Assembly (NCBI GenBank): GCA_014549065.1
Contig: JACDOX010000018.1
Coordinates: 4,374,172 to 4,438,171 of the forward strand
Origin: Cardinalis cardinalis
Taxonomy: Eukaryota; Chordata; Aves; Passeriformes; Cardinalidae
Length of the DNA stretch: 64,000 bases
Direction of reading: 5' to 3'
Of the stretch, positions 1 to 12,100 are shown in pieces; position 1 is the first letter of the stretch, and each line of letters begins with the position of its first letter. The translations under genes and the position numbers were made by a program. The notes under the pieces were generated by a model. That model was not told the DNA's origin and ran no database searches. It saw nothing but the letters and a program-made list of their open reading frames with translations.

Positions 1-3000
1 ACCTGTGGTGAGCCTCTAGTGAAGAACATTTTCCTGGTATCCACCTAAACCTCCCCTGACAATGCTTCATTCCATTTCCTTGTGTGCTGTCACTGGTCAC
101 CAGAGAGGGGTCACCAGCCATCCCTCTGCTGCCCCAATGTCATCTCTTTTCTGAGACCTGCAAGCCAACATGAGTTTCACTAGGAGATGCTTTTTATTGA
201 AGACTCTTCTACAGTGAGATTTTTCGCTAATGCTCCAGCCCTNAGGAAGAGCTCCAGATACCTCTGTTTTAAAAATTACTGCAGAATAGTAATTTAGGCT
301 GTACTGTCTATTTTCATTGTTCACTAGCTATTAATTAATAGTAATTGCTTGTATCCTTCCTTTTGGGTACCAGATACAGGAGTTATTCAGAACACAGTCC
401 AGAAGAAGTTCAGGGAGTTCCTCCACCATTTAATGCTCCACCAGTTATTTCACAAGNACACTTCACAGAGTAGATGAGAGAGCACTCCGCTATCATAGAA
501 TGAAGGCAAACTGAACTGGAAACAAAAGGGAGGAGCTAAAAGAGCCTGCCCATACAAATATTACTGCACATCAACCCACTTAAGCCCTGATTTTTCACTT
601 TTTACCAATTGTCCAGTGTATTAGAGACAATGCTGAGGCAACATCCTCACCACTATGTCAATCCCCTGCAAGCAAGTAGAGTAATGTAGGAGATGCTGAA
701 GCATACATGGCTGTATGTATTCTGGAAGATTTTCCATATACTAAGAAATTAGTGTAAGTTTTAATTATCTTCAAAATTTTGGAAAACATATGTTACATCT
801 GACTTTAGCATCTTTTGCTGTTCTGTGGAAGAGTCTCACAAAGTCTTAGCTGTAAATTATCTTCCCTGACAGAGTCCAGCAGGGGCAAAAGTAGACAATG
901 CCTTAGTTCTTTATAAGATGATCAACAAACAGACCTCCAACTGCTTTACATAAGTGTCATAAGTGGTTGTGTGAGTGATGCTTTGAGTGCTCAAAACTAC
1001 ATAAGGACAGAAGTTTTGCATTTATGCAAACAGCTCTCATTTCAGTAGCTAACACAGCACTGACTCCTTTGCATGTAACAAAGGCTTGCTGGCTGCTGAC
1101 TCTGGTCAAGTGGCATTGCAGTAGCAATGAGGACATCCAATATTGCTTTAATATTACACTACTCTAATTCAAAAACTAAATCAGTCCCACTGCTTTTACA
1201 GCTGCTTGGCATACCGAATGTTTTGTAGATTAATCACCACACAGACAGACAATTTTGATAGACTGATTTTAAGTGATGCTTCCCCTGACTTCAACTGGTA
1301 TATAGTATCTGCTATTAAATCAGTCTTGCTAGCTTAGTTTAGCTGGAAAGAGCTGCTACTGGGCTAAATTAAGTTAGAGTTTGAACCTTAAANCATTAAN
1401 GTCCATCAAAATGGACAGCAGCAANTAACATGTCACTAATTCAAATACATCCAAAATATTACTGCAACAAAGTAAAGAATGATAATAATAATAAAATAAA
1501 TAACCCTGTAAATGAAAATTACTTTGCATGTATTAATTCAGCTTTGCTGTTCAGCTTTTCAGAGTCTTGTTTCAATACTATGCTAGTGATACAGAGTAAA
1601 TATGATTTTGCACTGTAAGACATTTTTACCTGTCATGCAAATATTACATTCAAATTTAGCTCTCGGGAGCATCCCATGTATTTTCTTGACACATCCATCC
1701 TGGACATGAGAAGAAATAAAAAATGGTGTCCAGTCAGTCTTTATTAACAACCCAAAAATCCATTTGTTCACTGATCAGTGCCTTTTGCAATGAAGGCACC
1801 TAGCAGAGCCATCTTTAGTATTAAAGAAAGTATTCATCTAACTAAAGATTGCAACCCTTGAGTAGTTCTGATTTTCCACAAGACTATTAGAAAGCCATAC
1901 AGACCACACAAGTTCTATTTTCATCACTATAATGTATAGTAATTTGTTATGGATGTCAATAAAAATCTATTAACCAATTTTTGTTCAATTTTTTGTATTT
2001 GGCATAATTCTGGACTAATATTTTATTCCCAGAGTTCTCCAATTTTGAAATATATTTTTGAAATATATTCAAAAGCCAGTGTATTACCAGAGAGCACCAA
2101 CAAGGCTAAGTACAGAAGAGATTGTACAGAAGAGAAAGTGCTTGGATGAGATGTTATAGTCTCTGCCTTCAAAAGTCATATCATTCAAACTCTGCAAACA
2201 TTTTCTGTCCTACTGTACTGTTACGGCATGGATAAGTCTGGAAAAATTTTATTGTTGCATCTTTTGATTAGAACTTCTCAAATTACTTTGTTTGCTAAAA
2301 ATATTCACTAGGTTTTACAGTATGCTGCACAAGCAGGTGAACGACCTCCAGAGTACTTTGCAAGAAAACAACTACAAATTTCTGAGTGGCAGCAACCAAA
2401 TGGCTGATGCTGAGACCACCCCTGGACTGCCAAAGTTTTAAGCAAAGCCTATAATCTCAATATGTANAAAACATGGCAAGAAAAACCTCAGATTATCTCA
2501 ACAAATTTGAAAATCCCATCCTCTTTGGTTCCAGAACAGGTTTATTTGCTTCAGAATCAAAGTCTGGGAGAAGAGCCAGATATTTATGCAGCCGTTGCAT
2601 TTGAAACTGTACAACAATTAGGTTTAACAGTTTTGCGTATTTTGGAACTCATCCACTTGACAATGGTGACATTGTAGAGATCAAGGACAGGATTTTTACC
2701 CACCCTACCATTACTGGAAAGAAGACACATTTTAGGAGCCGCAGCACTGGCTGCATGCCCTACAGATAAACAGATTTTTATTGCCAGTACTCTATCCTCA
2801 TATTTAGAGGTGGAATTACACTGCATCAGTTTTTAAAAAATTGCACTGAATAAATATACATTGAAAAACACTGTTAATTTCTAGAATACTTTGAATGAAA
2901 AAAGGAAATCCCTTCCATAATTACCAAGGAATTACAGTCCTTATTATCAAGAAGGTAAGAGGTAGAGTGACTAGAACCCCATGTAAGTGGTTAGTAATTC

Positions 3001-6000
3001 AGTGTCCGCCTTTACAAGAGGCCTTCCACCTCTCCATGAAAAAAGAGCAGCCGAAGTGCTCACCTTGTGGTTTTTTATTAGAAAGGGTCACAGCATAAAT
3101 TTCCTGGAGTTCAAGTATGGCCATTTTTGCCTCTCTGTCCAAGGCCTGTTTATACAATTTAAGGGAGGCTGGACTAGCCCAAGCCCAGGCTCAGAGACTG
3201 TGTCACATGATGCATCTGAATGTGTCCAGAGCAAGGACCCAATGGCCTGGAGCACAGCCAGCAGGCTGAATAAATGTCACCTGAAAGCAGCCTGGAGACA
3301 CACTCTGGGGGGCTGAGTGCTCATTCACACAGTGGGAGAGGCTTGGGGGGCAGTGACCTTCACTGCAGGACAGGCAGAAGGGAGACTTGCCAGCATTTCA
3401 GGCCCAAATACTGGGAGCTGGGATTAAGGGACTCAGGTGCGCCAGTTCATGAGAGCAGAGCTACTGAAAACAGTGGAGTGGGAAGGAACAACATGAACCA
3501 AAAAATGGCAATGAACTACAGACTGTAGAACCAGCAAAGTTCTAAGCAGAAAAGCCTAATGTTGCAGATTCTAAAACTACATCACTAGAACACTTCAGGG
3601 CAACTAAGGATCAGATGGAGACTGTGGCTGTAATTACTGAACTACCCATTTGCAGAGGTGAACAAGAAAAAGCTAGCAAGATATGAGGGTTCCTCTTCAC
3701 TGAATATTTTCTGATCAATTCCCACAGTGTTACACTATGACCTTCCACATCTTAAANGAGTCTAACTTCTATGATTGCATCATGCATACAACTGTACACC
3801 TTAATTTCAGAATTATTGCATCATCCAGTCCATTTTTTTCAATACAGCATGGATTGTAACACTTTATGCTTTCAGGATCAAAAGCAGTTGGCATAAAACA
3901 TGTACCCAGTCTAGNTATGAAGCCATCTGGAATCAAATATGTATCAAGGGTTGAGTATATCCTCCTCCATTTCCCAGGGGCTTGACTGCTTGGGCCCCAG
4001 ACTGCAGCTGTTCAGCCTTGAACCAGAACTGTAATAAGTCTCATTGGTGGGACCATTCTTCTCCTTAGAGACGCTTTCAAGGTGACACTCTTGTCCTTGG
4101 TCTCTGCCTAAGCTACATGGCAGCTCTACCATGCCTAGTGTTTACCAGTGACCCAGACTCTGACTTGCTGTCTTGATTTCCAGGCTTGACCTCAGACTCA
4201 ATTCATCATTTCAGCCTTGTACAGTGATCAGGGCTGTTGGATGAGCCTGGTTACCCTCACCCCTTGTCAGTGTGGTCACTGCCTACGTGCCCTGCTGCCA
4301 CAGCTCTCTCCCTTCCTTTGCTGGGCAGCTCACAGTTGGACCAGATCTTCCATTACTTCCCTTGGGAGCTCTCTCCAGCAGGTCATCACCTCCACAAAAC
4401 AAAATCAAAGAAATACATATTTTTAAACTACTAACTACTTATTCTTGCTGGTTTTCCCACAGAACTGAAGAACATCAATGCCTCCTCACCATAAGGAGGG
4501 GATTACATGTTTTGATCAAATCGCTGCTTGATTTCCCATAGGGNTGTAAAGGAAGTTCTTGAAGTTGTTCAGTCTCAGACGTTTCCTTTTATCTCTCAAA
4601 TAATTTACAAGCCCTTCATTGACTTTTCAACATGCTTATGAAACATTATGAGCAGAGCAGCATCTCCTAGTTCGTTATGTTATATAGAGNACATCATATA
4701 GAGATCCTGTTCTGTGTCACATTGCCTATTTCTGGAAGTCCTCTTAGCTCTGCCATATCAAGATTGCACATTCAGATGCTTGTTCACTGAGGTGCTCCAT
4801 CCTACTCACGGCAAACTGCTTTTGACAATGCACTTGCCCTTCCTCTTCTTTCTCAGCTCCCACTCCCTTCATTGCCTTTTTTGTTCTTGGGTCAAATTTG
4901 ATGAAACCCCAATTATGCAACAGCATGAGTTTCTCTGCCCCATGAGAGCAGGACACTTGTGCTGTCCTTCTGTGCGGCAAATGGTCAGAACAGCAGCATT
5001 GCTTTAAGGTGGTGAAGAATTGATNAGGCTGGTTGGGAAAACAAGCCTTGTCATAAATCTGGTTTGTCGAGGAGATAAAGATGCACACCAAGACACTCTG
5101 ATAAAGGACAGAGGGCCCTACTGCTGCCTCAGTACATGGAGGAAGAGGATCAAAGTGTTTATTCTAGCTCTTTTNTCAACTACAAATTTTGACCAAAAGT
5201 AGCTGAGACCCTCATTAAGCTCCATTAACATATTAACCCCTTGAGATGCAAATGAAAGAGAACATAGGATGTGTAATGCACATATGACCAAATAACACAT
5301 GATTGTTCTAGCCTACTGGGACAGACCAACAATCATCATATAAAAGGGGAAAAGGGTTGAAGGGGAAAAATCATCTTTGCCTGCTCAAGGTCAGTCAACA
5401 GACCATATCTCTCCTCTTCTCCCAGAGGGAAGCCTTTGCATGAGCTTTGCACCTCCATCTGCATTGAAACACAGCTAGGAATATTAATTTATAAATATAC
5501 AGAATGATTAAATCTTACTAATTTTTCTATGGCAACACATATGAACCCTCTGTAGTTNGTACATTTACCACCCACAATCCTGAACTTGCTTGCCTGGTAT
5601 TTCAATAAACTCATGAATCTGGAACATTCCTAGTCCTTACTGAATTGATCAGACCTTNAATAATGCTATAGCAGTTTTTTCCCTGTAATTTGCATCAATG
5701 TAAATCCAACCCACCTAGTTACCCAAAAAGTTATCCATAAGACNTCCTAAGGCCANACAAATGTTAACACNTCATTCTTCCTATAATTTCCAAAGNGTTT
5801 CCAGATGTATTTGTATCATCAATGTGGAGATTGTTTCAAATAACTTTGTGAGAATTAACTTAGNGTTGTCATTATATTGCAAAGGTTCCATATTGTTGTC
5901 TCCTTATNGTAAGAGTTTNGTANCTCCTTGATGTTTCCCATAGGCAGCTCCTCTAAGCACTGACTCTTCCTTCTTCTCAGGATAGCCAACTGATTCTAGT

Positions 6001-8784
6001 TCCCCCCAACCAATCCACTCTTTTATAGCACTCTTCTTCTTATTGGTTACAGCTGTGGCCTGTTGAAGTCAGGCCTGCTCTTAATCTCTAATAATTGGCT
6101 CAGCTGCAACTCCTTAGGGGTAAGATTACTTTCTATACTACCTTTATTTTTCTTATATTCTATCCCCCTANAACTTAGACCTGCTAATTCCAGAGCATTC
6201 ACGGAAAGGTGATTCTGAAGGAATCCTAATTCCACATCTTTTGACTCCTGGAAGAAAAGAATGGAGATTTTAATGATAGCATGAGGTCAGAGGAGCACTG
6301 AGGGATACACACAGCTATCGGTTGGAACTGCTCACATAGGTTTTATGGAATTGCCAGAGTGGAATTTAAGTCTGCAGTCCCAAAGGGCTGACCTTATGAA
6401 GCCTGTAAGACAATTCAGATAACCAGTATACACCTAGGTCTGCACCACGAACAGGTTGACACTACAAGGTTTGGGCACAAAGTCTTCAAAAGTTATAGGC
6501 AGGAGACTTCCNGAGCATGTTCTCCCTTTCCTGCACACATTATGGCCTTTTTACACAAGGATAACTGGCTTGTGTAGTATGCTACACAGGAGATAGCGGG
6601 GCAGCTCTTAAGAGTTTCTTCTTCTTTGTGCCAGAGAAGATGGAAATGGTGCAGCTGCACCAGCCCCTCATCCATGGCACAGCAGGAAAGTGCCTTACCT
6701 ACTGGGTAGAGACAGGGCTAATAGAGTTATCTAAACTCATTGCCCAATATGGCTTAGATTTTTTGGTTTCAATCATAATGAAAAATCATTGAAATTTTTC
6801 TTTAAAATAAAGAAGCTCAGCCTATTTCCCTCAACCATCATNTTTCCACAATCCCTTCCACTTTGTCAAAATATCCACACAATTATGCTTCAGACGGGTN
6901 TATTTCTTAATATTTCTTTCAGCCTCTTTAAGCTACATTTCTGGATCAATGCCCATCCTAGCTGNCTTTCTAAGGAAATGAATTTGAGTCATATCATATC
7001 TTGGCCTCCTGCTTTTATTTCTCTATCATGCTTTTCAGAGATATATATTTGTTTGTGACTGTTTTGAGAGCTCAGTTCTCTCTTAATTTAAATCTAGCGA
7101 TCATTCANCTGTCCTGGGGTGACTTTATGATGCTGAATTGTATCCCCATTCATCTGTTTAGCCCAGAAATAAGTTTTGCACCTTTAAAACTAGATCTGAG
7201 AGTGAAGGGGGGAAGAAGGAGAGGTGGTGGAATGTCTGAGGCAGTTGTATTCAAAAACATTGGCGATAACAGTTTTCTTTCTCAGAGCCTGTGTTGTGTG
7301 CTGTATGGACATGTGGGAGAGAGCTCTCCTTTGCTTTTTAGTTAGTTTTATTTTTAGATAGCTGAGGCAGAGAAGATCCCGGGACTGTGGTTTTTCTTTT
7401 TCTTGGATCTGTTCAAACCTGCTCTGGACTGAAAACCCAGAAAAGCACCAGGAGCTCACACCTGTGGCCCACCAGGNCCTGGGACACAGCATTCTCCAGC
7501 ACAGGAGGGACTGATAAGAGACTAAGTGAGCCAAGCTACACCCCATGGAAAGGACACTCTGAATTTGCCATATCTTCAGAACAGCAATAGCTTCCATTGT
7601 TCAATATTATTCATTTTTTATGCTTGAATATTTTGCNTGAATATTTTGCTTGTTAAATAAAAAGGTTTTTTCCACTTTTCTCCAAGGAAATCTTTCCCCA
7701 AACCAGTAGGGGAAGGGGCCACTTGAATCTGCTTTCCAGAGGGACCCCTTTTGGAGTTTCATCCCAAATTTGCCCCAAACCAGGACATCATCTTTCACTA
7801 GTCTTGTAACTGCAGCTGTTCCTGCAACAGCCTTTAAGAGTCAATCAAAAAAGAACAGCCATTTGTAATTGCAAAATTCACATTGAACATTATCCTAGTA
7901 GCCTCAGCCTAAAATTTTATGCTAGATTTAGTGCATGGCCTGCATTAGTCCCAGCCCAGCTGCTGCTCTGGGCACCACTTGTGCACAGTTCCTGCTCCTT
8001 CACTCTACAGTTGTACTGCAGCACATTTTCAGCAGCCTCAGNTATTGCTCCTGCTTCATCACAGTAAAGATTGAGCCAGGAAATGTAATTATGGATTTAT
8101 ATGTAAGGTACCACTATAAGCAGGAAAACAAATGATTCAGTGCCTCTGCCAGCATCAGTCTTACTAAAACTGTGGCAGGAGTTAATTTTTTACCTCCATC
8201 CTCTCAGAGATANCCAGGTTCTTTTCTAGTCCAAAAAGGAGATAATTGCTCTAGTTGGAAAAAAATCAACTTCAGTCTGTACTAGAAATTTGAGGAGAAA
8301 AAGGGGAAAAAAAGGAATTATGCAAATGGGAAAAGCATTTTTTCCTTCAAATAGCTCTCATTTCCATGTCATTTACTCTTATAATAATTTTACACNAACT
8401 GGATTTTGGGATGGAAAGACTATTTGTGAGGAACAGGGAAAGAATGCTTGTCTGTGTTAATAGCAATTAGCCTCAAGTTTTATTTTTCCACAGGAGGAAG
8501 AGGCTATTAGAGACATGTGTTTACCTATGAGAAAGAAGCAGCAAGGGCTGTACCTGGCTGCCCTTCTGGGCACCCTTGTCCTCCCACATTGGGCTACCAG
8601 GGACTCACCTGCCTGTGCTGGTTTTATCTTCTGCTATAGATAGACCCAGCCTCTCAAAGGCACATCCCTTCTCCTCAGCACCATCCACTCATTTACTAAA
8701 AGCAAACCTCCTGCAAATCCTGCTCCTCAAAGGCAAGTGAGTGCTCCAGAAGAGAATNCAGCTTCAACATTTATGGAGAGCTAT
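1..8784. other. Intergenic DNA, no gene recognised
   Basis: I see no exon with splice signals, no RNA gene and no recognisable protein family here. Open frames are short (135 codons at most) and occur on both strands without similarity to anything I know. The only repeat I can partly identify is an LTR-like piece around 5890-6240. Single Ns are frequent, with a cluster of eight or so between 5744 and 5935. The flanking gene upstream of NIPA1 is not reached. Confidence 0.6.
5890..6240. mobile_element. Probable passerine-type LTR fragment
   Basis: The stretch with a tandem of pyrimidine-rich blocks, a CCAAT-like segment near 6010-6050 and an AT-rich end near 6130-6170 resembles, from memory, solo LTRs common in songbird genomes. 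I cannot define terminal TG/CA dinucleotides or a target-site duplication, so the boundaries and strand are open. No gag, pol or env frame lies beside it. It could instead be unrelated unique DNA. Confidence 0.35.
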
Positions 8785-9175
8785 TGTATTTATAGGGAAT
8801 GTCCCGACNAAGGCAGGAATGATGCATCTGACTCCATGTTCTCAGAAGGCTAATTTATTACTTTATCATACTACATTATATTAAAGAATGCTATACTATA
8901 CTATACTAAAGAATACAGAAAGGATACAGACAGAAAGGTNAAAAGATAATAATGAAAACTTGTGATTCTTTCCAGAGTCTCAACACAGCTTGGCNGTAAC
9001 TGGTCAATGAGTCAAAACAACCCACACCNGAATGCAATGAAACAATCTCCAAACACATTCCACACAGAAGAAGCAAATGAGATAAGAATTGTTCTCCTTT
9101 TTCNCTGAGGCTTCTCAGCTTCCCAGGAGGAAAATGCTGGGCGATGGGATTTTTTCAGAGAATGTGAATGCCACA
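8785..9175 (-). mobile_element. Solo LTR of an endogenous retrovirus (songbird type)
   Basis: Read on the minus strand, the element starts TGTGGCATTC at 9175. It carries an AATAAA poly(A) signal at 8859-8854 followed by sequence typical of an R/U5 end, and it finishes with a terminal CA near 8785. The internal sequence, including the repeated TATAC-type block around 8885-8910, matches my memory of an LTR very common in passerine genomes. No internal retroviral genes adjoin it, so it is a solo LTR. I could not find matching target-site duplications, so either the ends are slightly off or the flanks have decayed. It contains several Ns. Confidence 0.7.
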
Positions 9176-12100
9176 GACAGCAAAGGGTCCTTGAGCAGCA
9201 AGGGGATAATTAACTGTCATCTAATCCTGCCCGTCTTCAGCCTCCAATCTCCTTCCTGCTAGCCTGTGCTTTGGGCCTCAGGGAAGGGCCTGAAGGAAAC
9301 CTGNGCAAATGGAAATTCCCAGCTGACACTTCCTTTCTTTAGATCTTTTCCCCTTAGTCTTTAGGAGTAACAGGCTACACATACATTTGCATATAGGTTA
9401 ATACTGTAAGGAATCATCTATATTTGACTCTGTCTCAGTATTTGATGCATCACTTTTTTAAGCTTTAGCTTTGTTAACCACACAGGTCTTCTGTTAAGTT
9501 TCTGTTAAGGCAGAAATATCATAAAAGTGATATTGTTTATAGTTAAATCCTCAGTACAGGAAACTGTATCAAAAAATAAGATCCTCTACTTTTAACCCAG
9601 TCTCCCTTGGGTTGAGACTGTGAAGTTTGAGCTGAAGTGCTTCATTCAAAGTTACAAGAAAGTGAAACAATTGTATGAAAGATTGCGTAGCTCATTATTT
9701 TTTTCAGCACAGACTAGACCATAAACGTTTTGCACATTAGTGAGCACTTACACATGGTACCAAAAATTACCAGTTAGGAGCAACAATTTACCCAGCCTAT
9801 CTTTTGAAACAGAGCAAAAGCCCCAGAGGCATTAAGCATTGTTAAGCCCTGAAGCTCTTTCAGTAGAGGAACAAGTAAATCCTTTGTTCTTCTCCAGATG
9901 TTTCTCTTCTCGCGGATACATCTAAGGCTTTATCCCACCTGAACATCACTGATGTTTTCAACACTGNAATTTCACCAGTTACAACTCCAGTGGCTGAGCA
10001 TTCCTGAAATAAACATGCCAAATGGCTTCTGTGAGAATCTTATGTGATCACCCAGCCTCAGATCTGCCAGGTGAACCACATTAAAAAGACTTGAAAAGGT
10101 GTCCTTTGAGCTGTGGGGTCTCTCCCATATCCCTNAAGTCTAAAAGTACCTCACAGTCAGGATTTTTCTTAAGCAAATGCAAGAGAAAAGTGTATGGGAA
10201 GTCACTCCCATGACCTCTGAAGCTGAAGGGACTACCTTCTGTGGAGACAGACTCCCCATTTCAACCAGAGTTTCTTGCCCCTCTCCATACTCCCTTCAGC
10301 CTCGACTCCCTTTCTGCCCACTTTGCCTGCCAGTTTGTTCTGCTGGTACAGAACAGGAGCCAGTCCCNTCTGCCTTGCTGCCACAAGGACCAGTGTGATC
10401 AAAACTCAGCAGCTGGGGAGGAGGTAAGGAGGCAGCTTTTCTCCCTGCTGCCCACTGGCATGACTTTCTCTTAGGTATATAACATGAAGCATTCCCATGT
10501 TGAAGCACAGGCCAGTTAAAAATAATTCCACTATGGGGACACTACTTCATACTCATAGTGGCATTCTCCATTTTCAAAGTCACATAGCACAAGATTAAAA
10601 TATATCAAGACCTGTACAATGATCAAAAATCATTGTAGACACCTTAGCCCTCCCTTGCCATAAAGGATGGGAGGGAACCTACACGCTGGTGTAATCAGTC
10701 TGTACAGGTACAGCTGCTGGCTAAGGAAGCTATTCTGAAATGGCTTAAAATGAGATTTGCCAGGGTTTGGGGCCAGCTCTTGCCTTTGTTCTGAAGGATT
10801 AAGTGAATTATCTCTCTGAAAGGAACATAAAGTATTCCTTTCATGTATGCATTCAAGAACCTATTTTTTTGCCTATTTTACAAGAGCTACCTTTGTATTT
10901 GAGCTTTCCAGTATCTTGCCCCTGAGTGAGCCATAATTTATAAAAATTCAGTTTCATGCTGGGCAAGAAAGGGAAGAGGACCCTGGGAATCAAGGGCTGC
11001 AATCCTGAGAGCTGAAAGTATTTGGTTGATGGTTTGCAGCAGATGGCTCACCTTAAACACTACATTTCCTTCCCTAAGTGTATAGAAAATTATTTAAGGC
11101 ATTACAACAAGGTTTTTAATATAGCACTGATGCTTTCCTATTTAAGAACCATCATTCCCTCCAAAATGTTGGCCTACTGCCCAAGAATTCAGCATAGGGC
11201 TGCTCTTCAGTGCAAGTTTAGGATTTACCAACCCATCCACCTATTTCCCTTGTGACAGAGCTCCACATTGTGGGAGGAACGTGCACAGGAGCAACAAAAA
11301 CAAGGGATGCTGAGAAGAGAAAGCATTATCCAGAATTTACTCTGCTGTTTCACTAATCAGTTTTTGACAGTAATAATGTCAGGCAAAAACTCTAATCTTT
11401 CNTTTTTCAAAGAGAGCAGACTTATGATGAAAACATTGTTTTATCCTAGTCTTCCCAAGCATGTTAGATGCAGCACAGGAATGGGGAAGTAGAGAGCCAT
11501 CCAAGTCCAATCAGCTATTTAAATACAGACCCAGCTAAACTAATGGTAAATTTAGATGTCTTGGAACCACAGGCACNGATCAGCATCCAGAAACAGCTAA
11601 ATCTGAAGCTAGAAAATGTGTTCATCTTGCTGAAGCAATGATTTACTTAAAAAGTGCATGTGTTAGAATTTTCTATGCTATCATTTCATATCTGTTAAGT
11701 TTCTCAATGAATTTTAGACTTTAAAATGTAAACTGCATGTTTGCCTGTATTATTTTTAAGAAAAGTTAGTAAAGGAGGTACTGCCTATTAGTTACCTAAA
11801 ATGCAGGATATGAGAACAGAATGCAATGACCTTTAAAAATGAAGTTGCTCAGTACCATAAAATTTTGTTTGTGTGCCATGACTGGGTGACATTTTGTTGT
11901 GCCAATTTTGTACTTGGCAAAAACTTCAATTAAAAAAAATAATTCTTCCAGCCTGTTAGTGACAGTGATCAGCCTATTCTCTGTAACAATTTCTTCTCAT
12001 GAGGCCACATTCTGCTCTATCAGAGGAGGCAAGCCAGGAGCTGAGGGTGACCACAGGGCAGGCAGTGCCTTCTCCAGCAGGGCACAGTCCCTGAGCAGGG

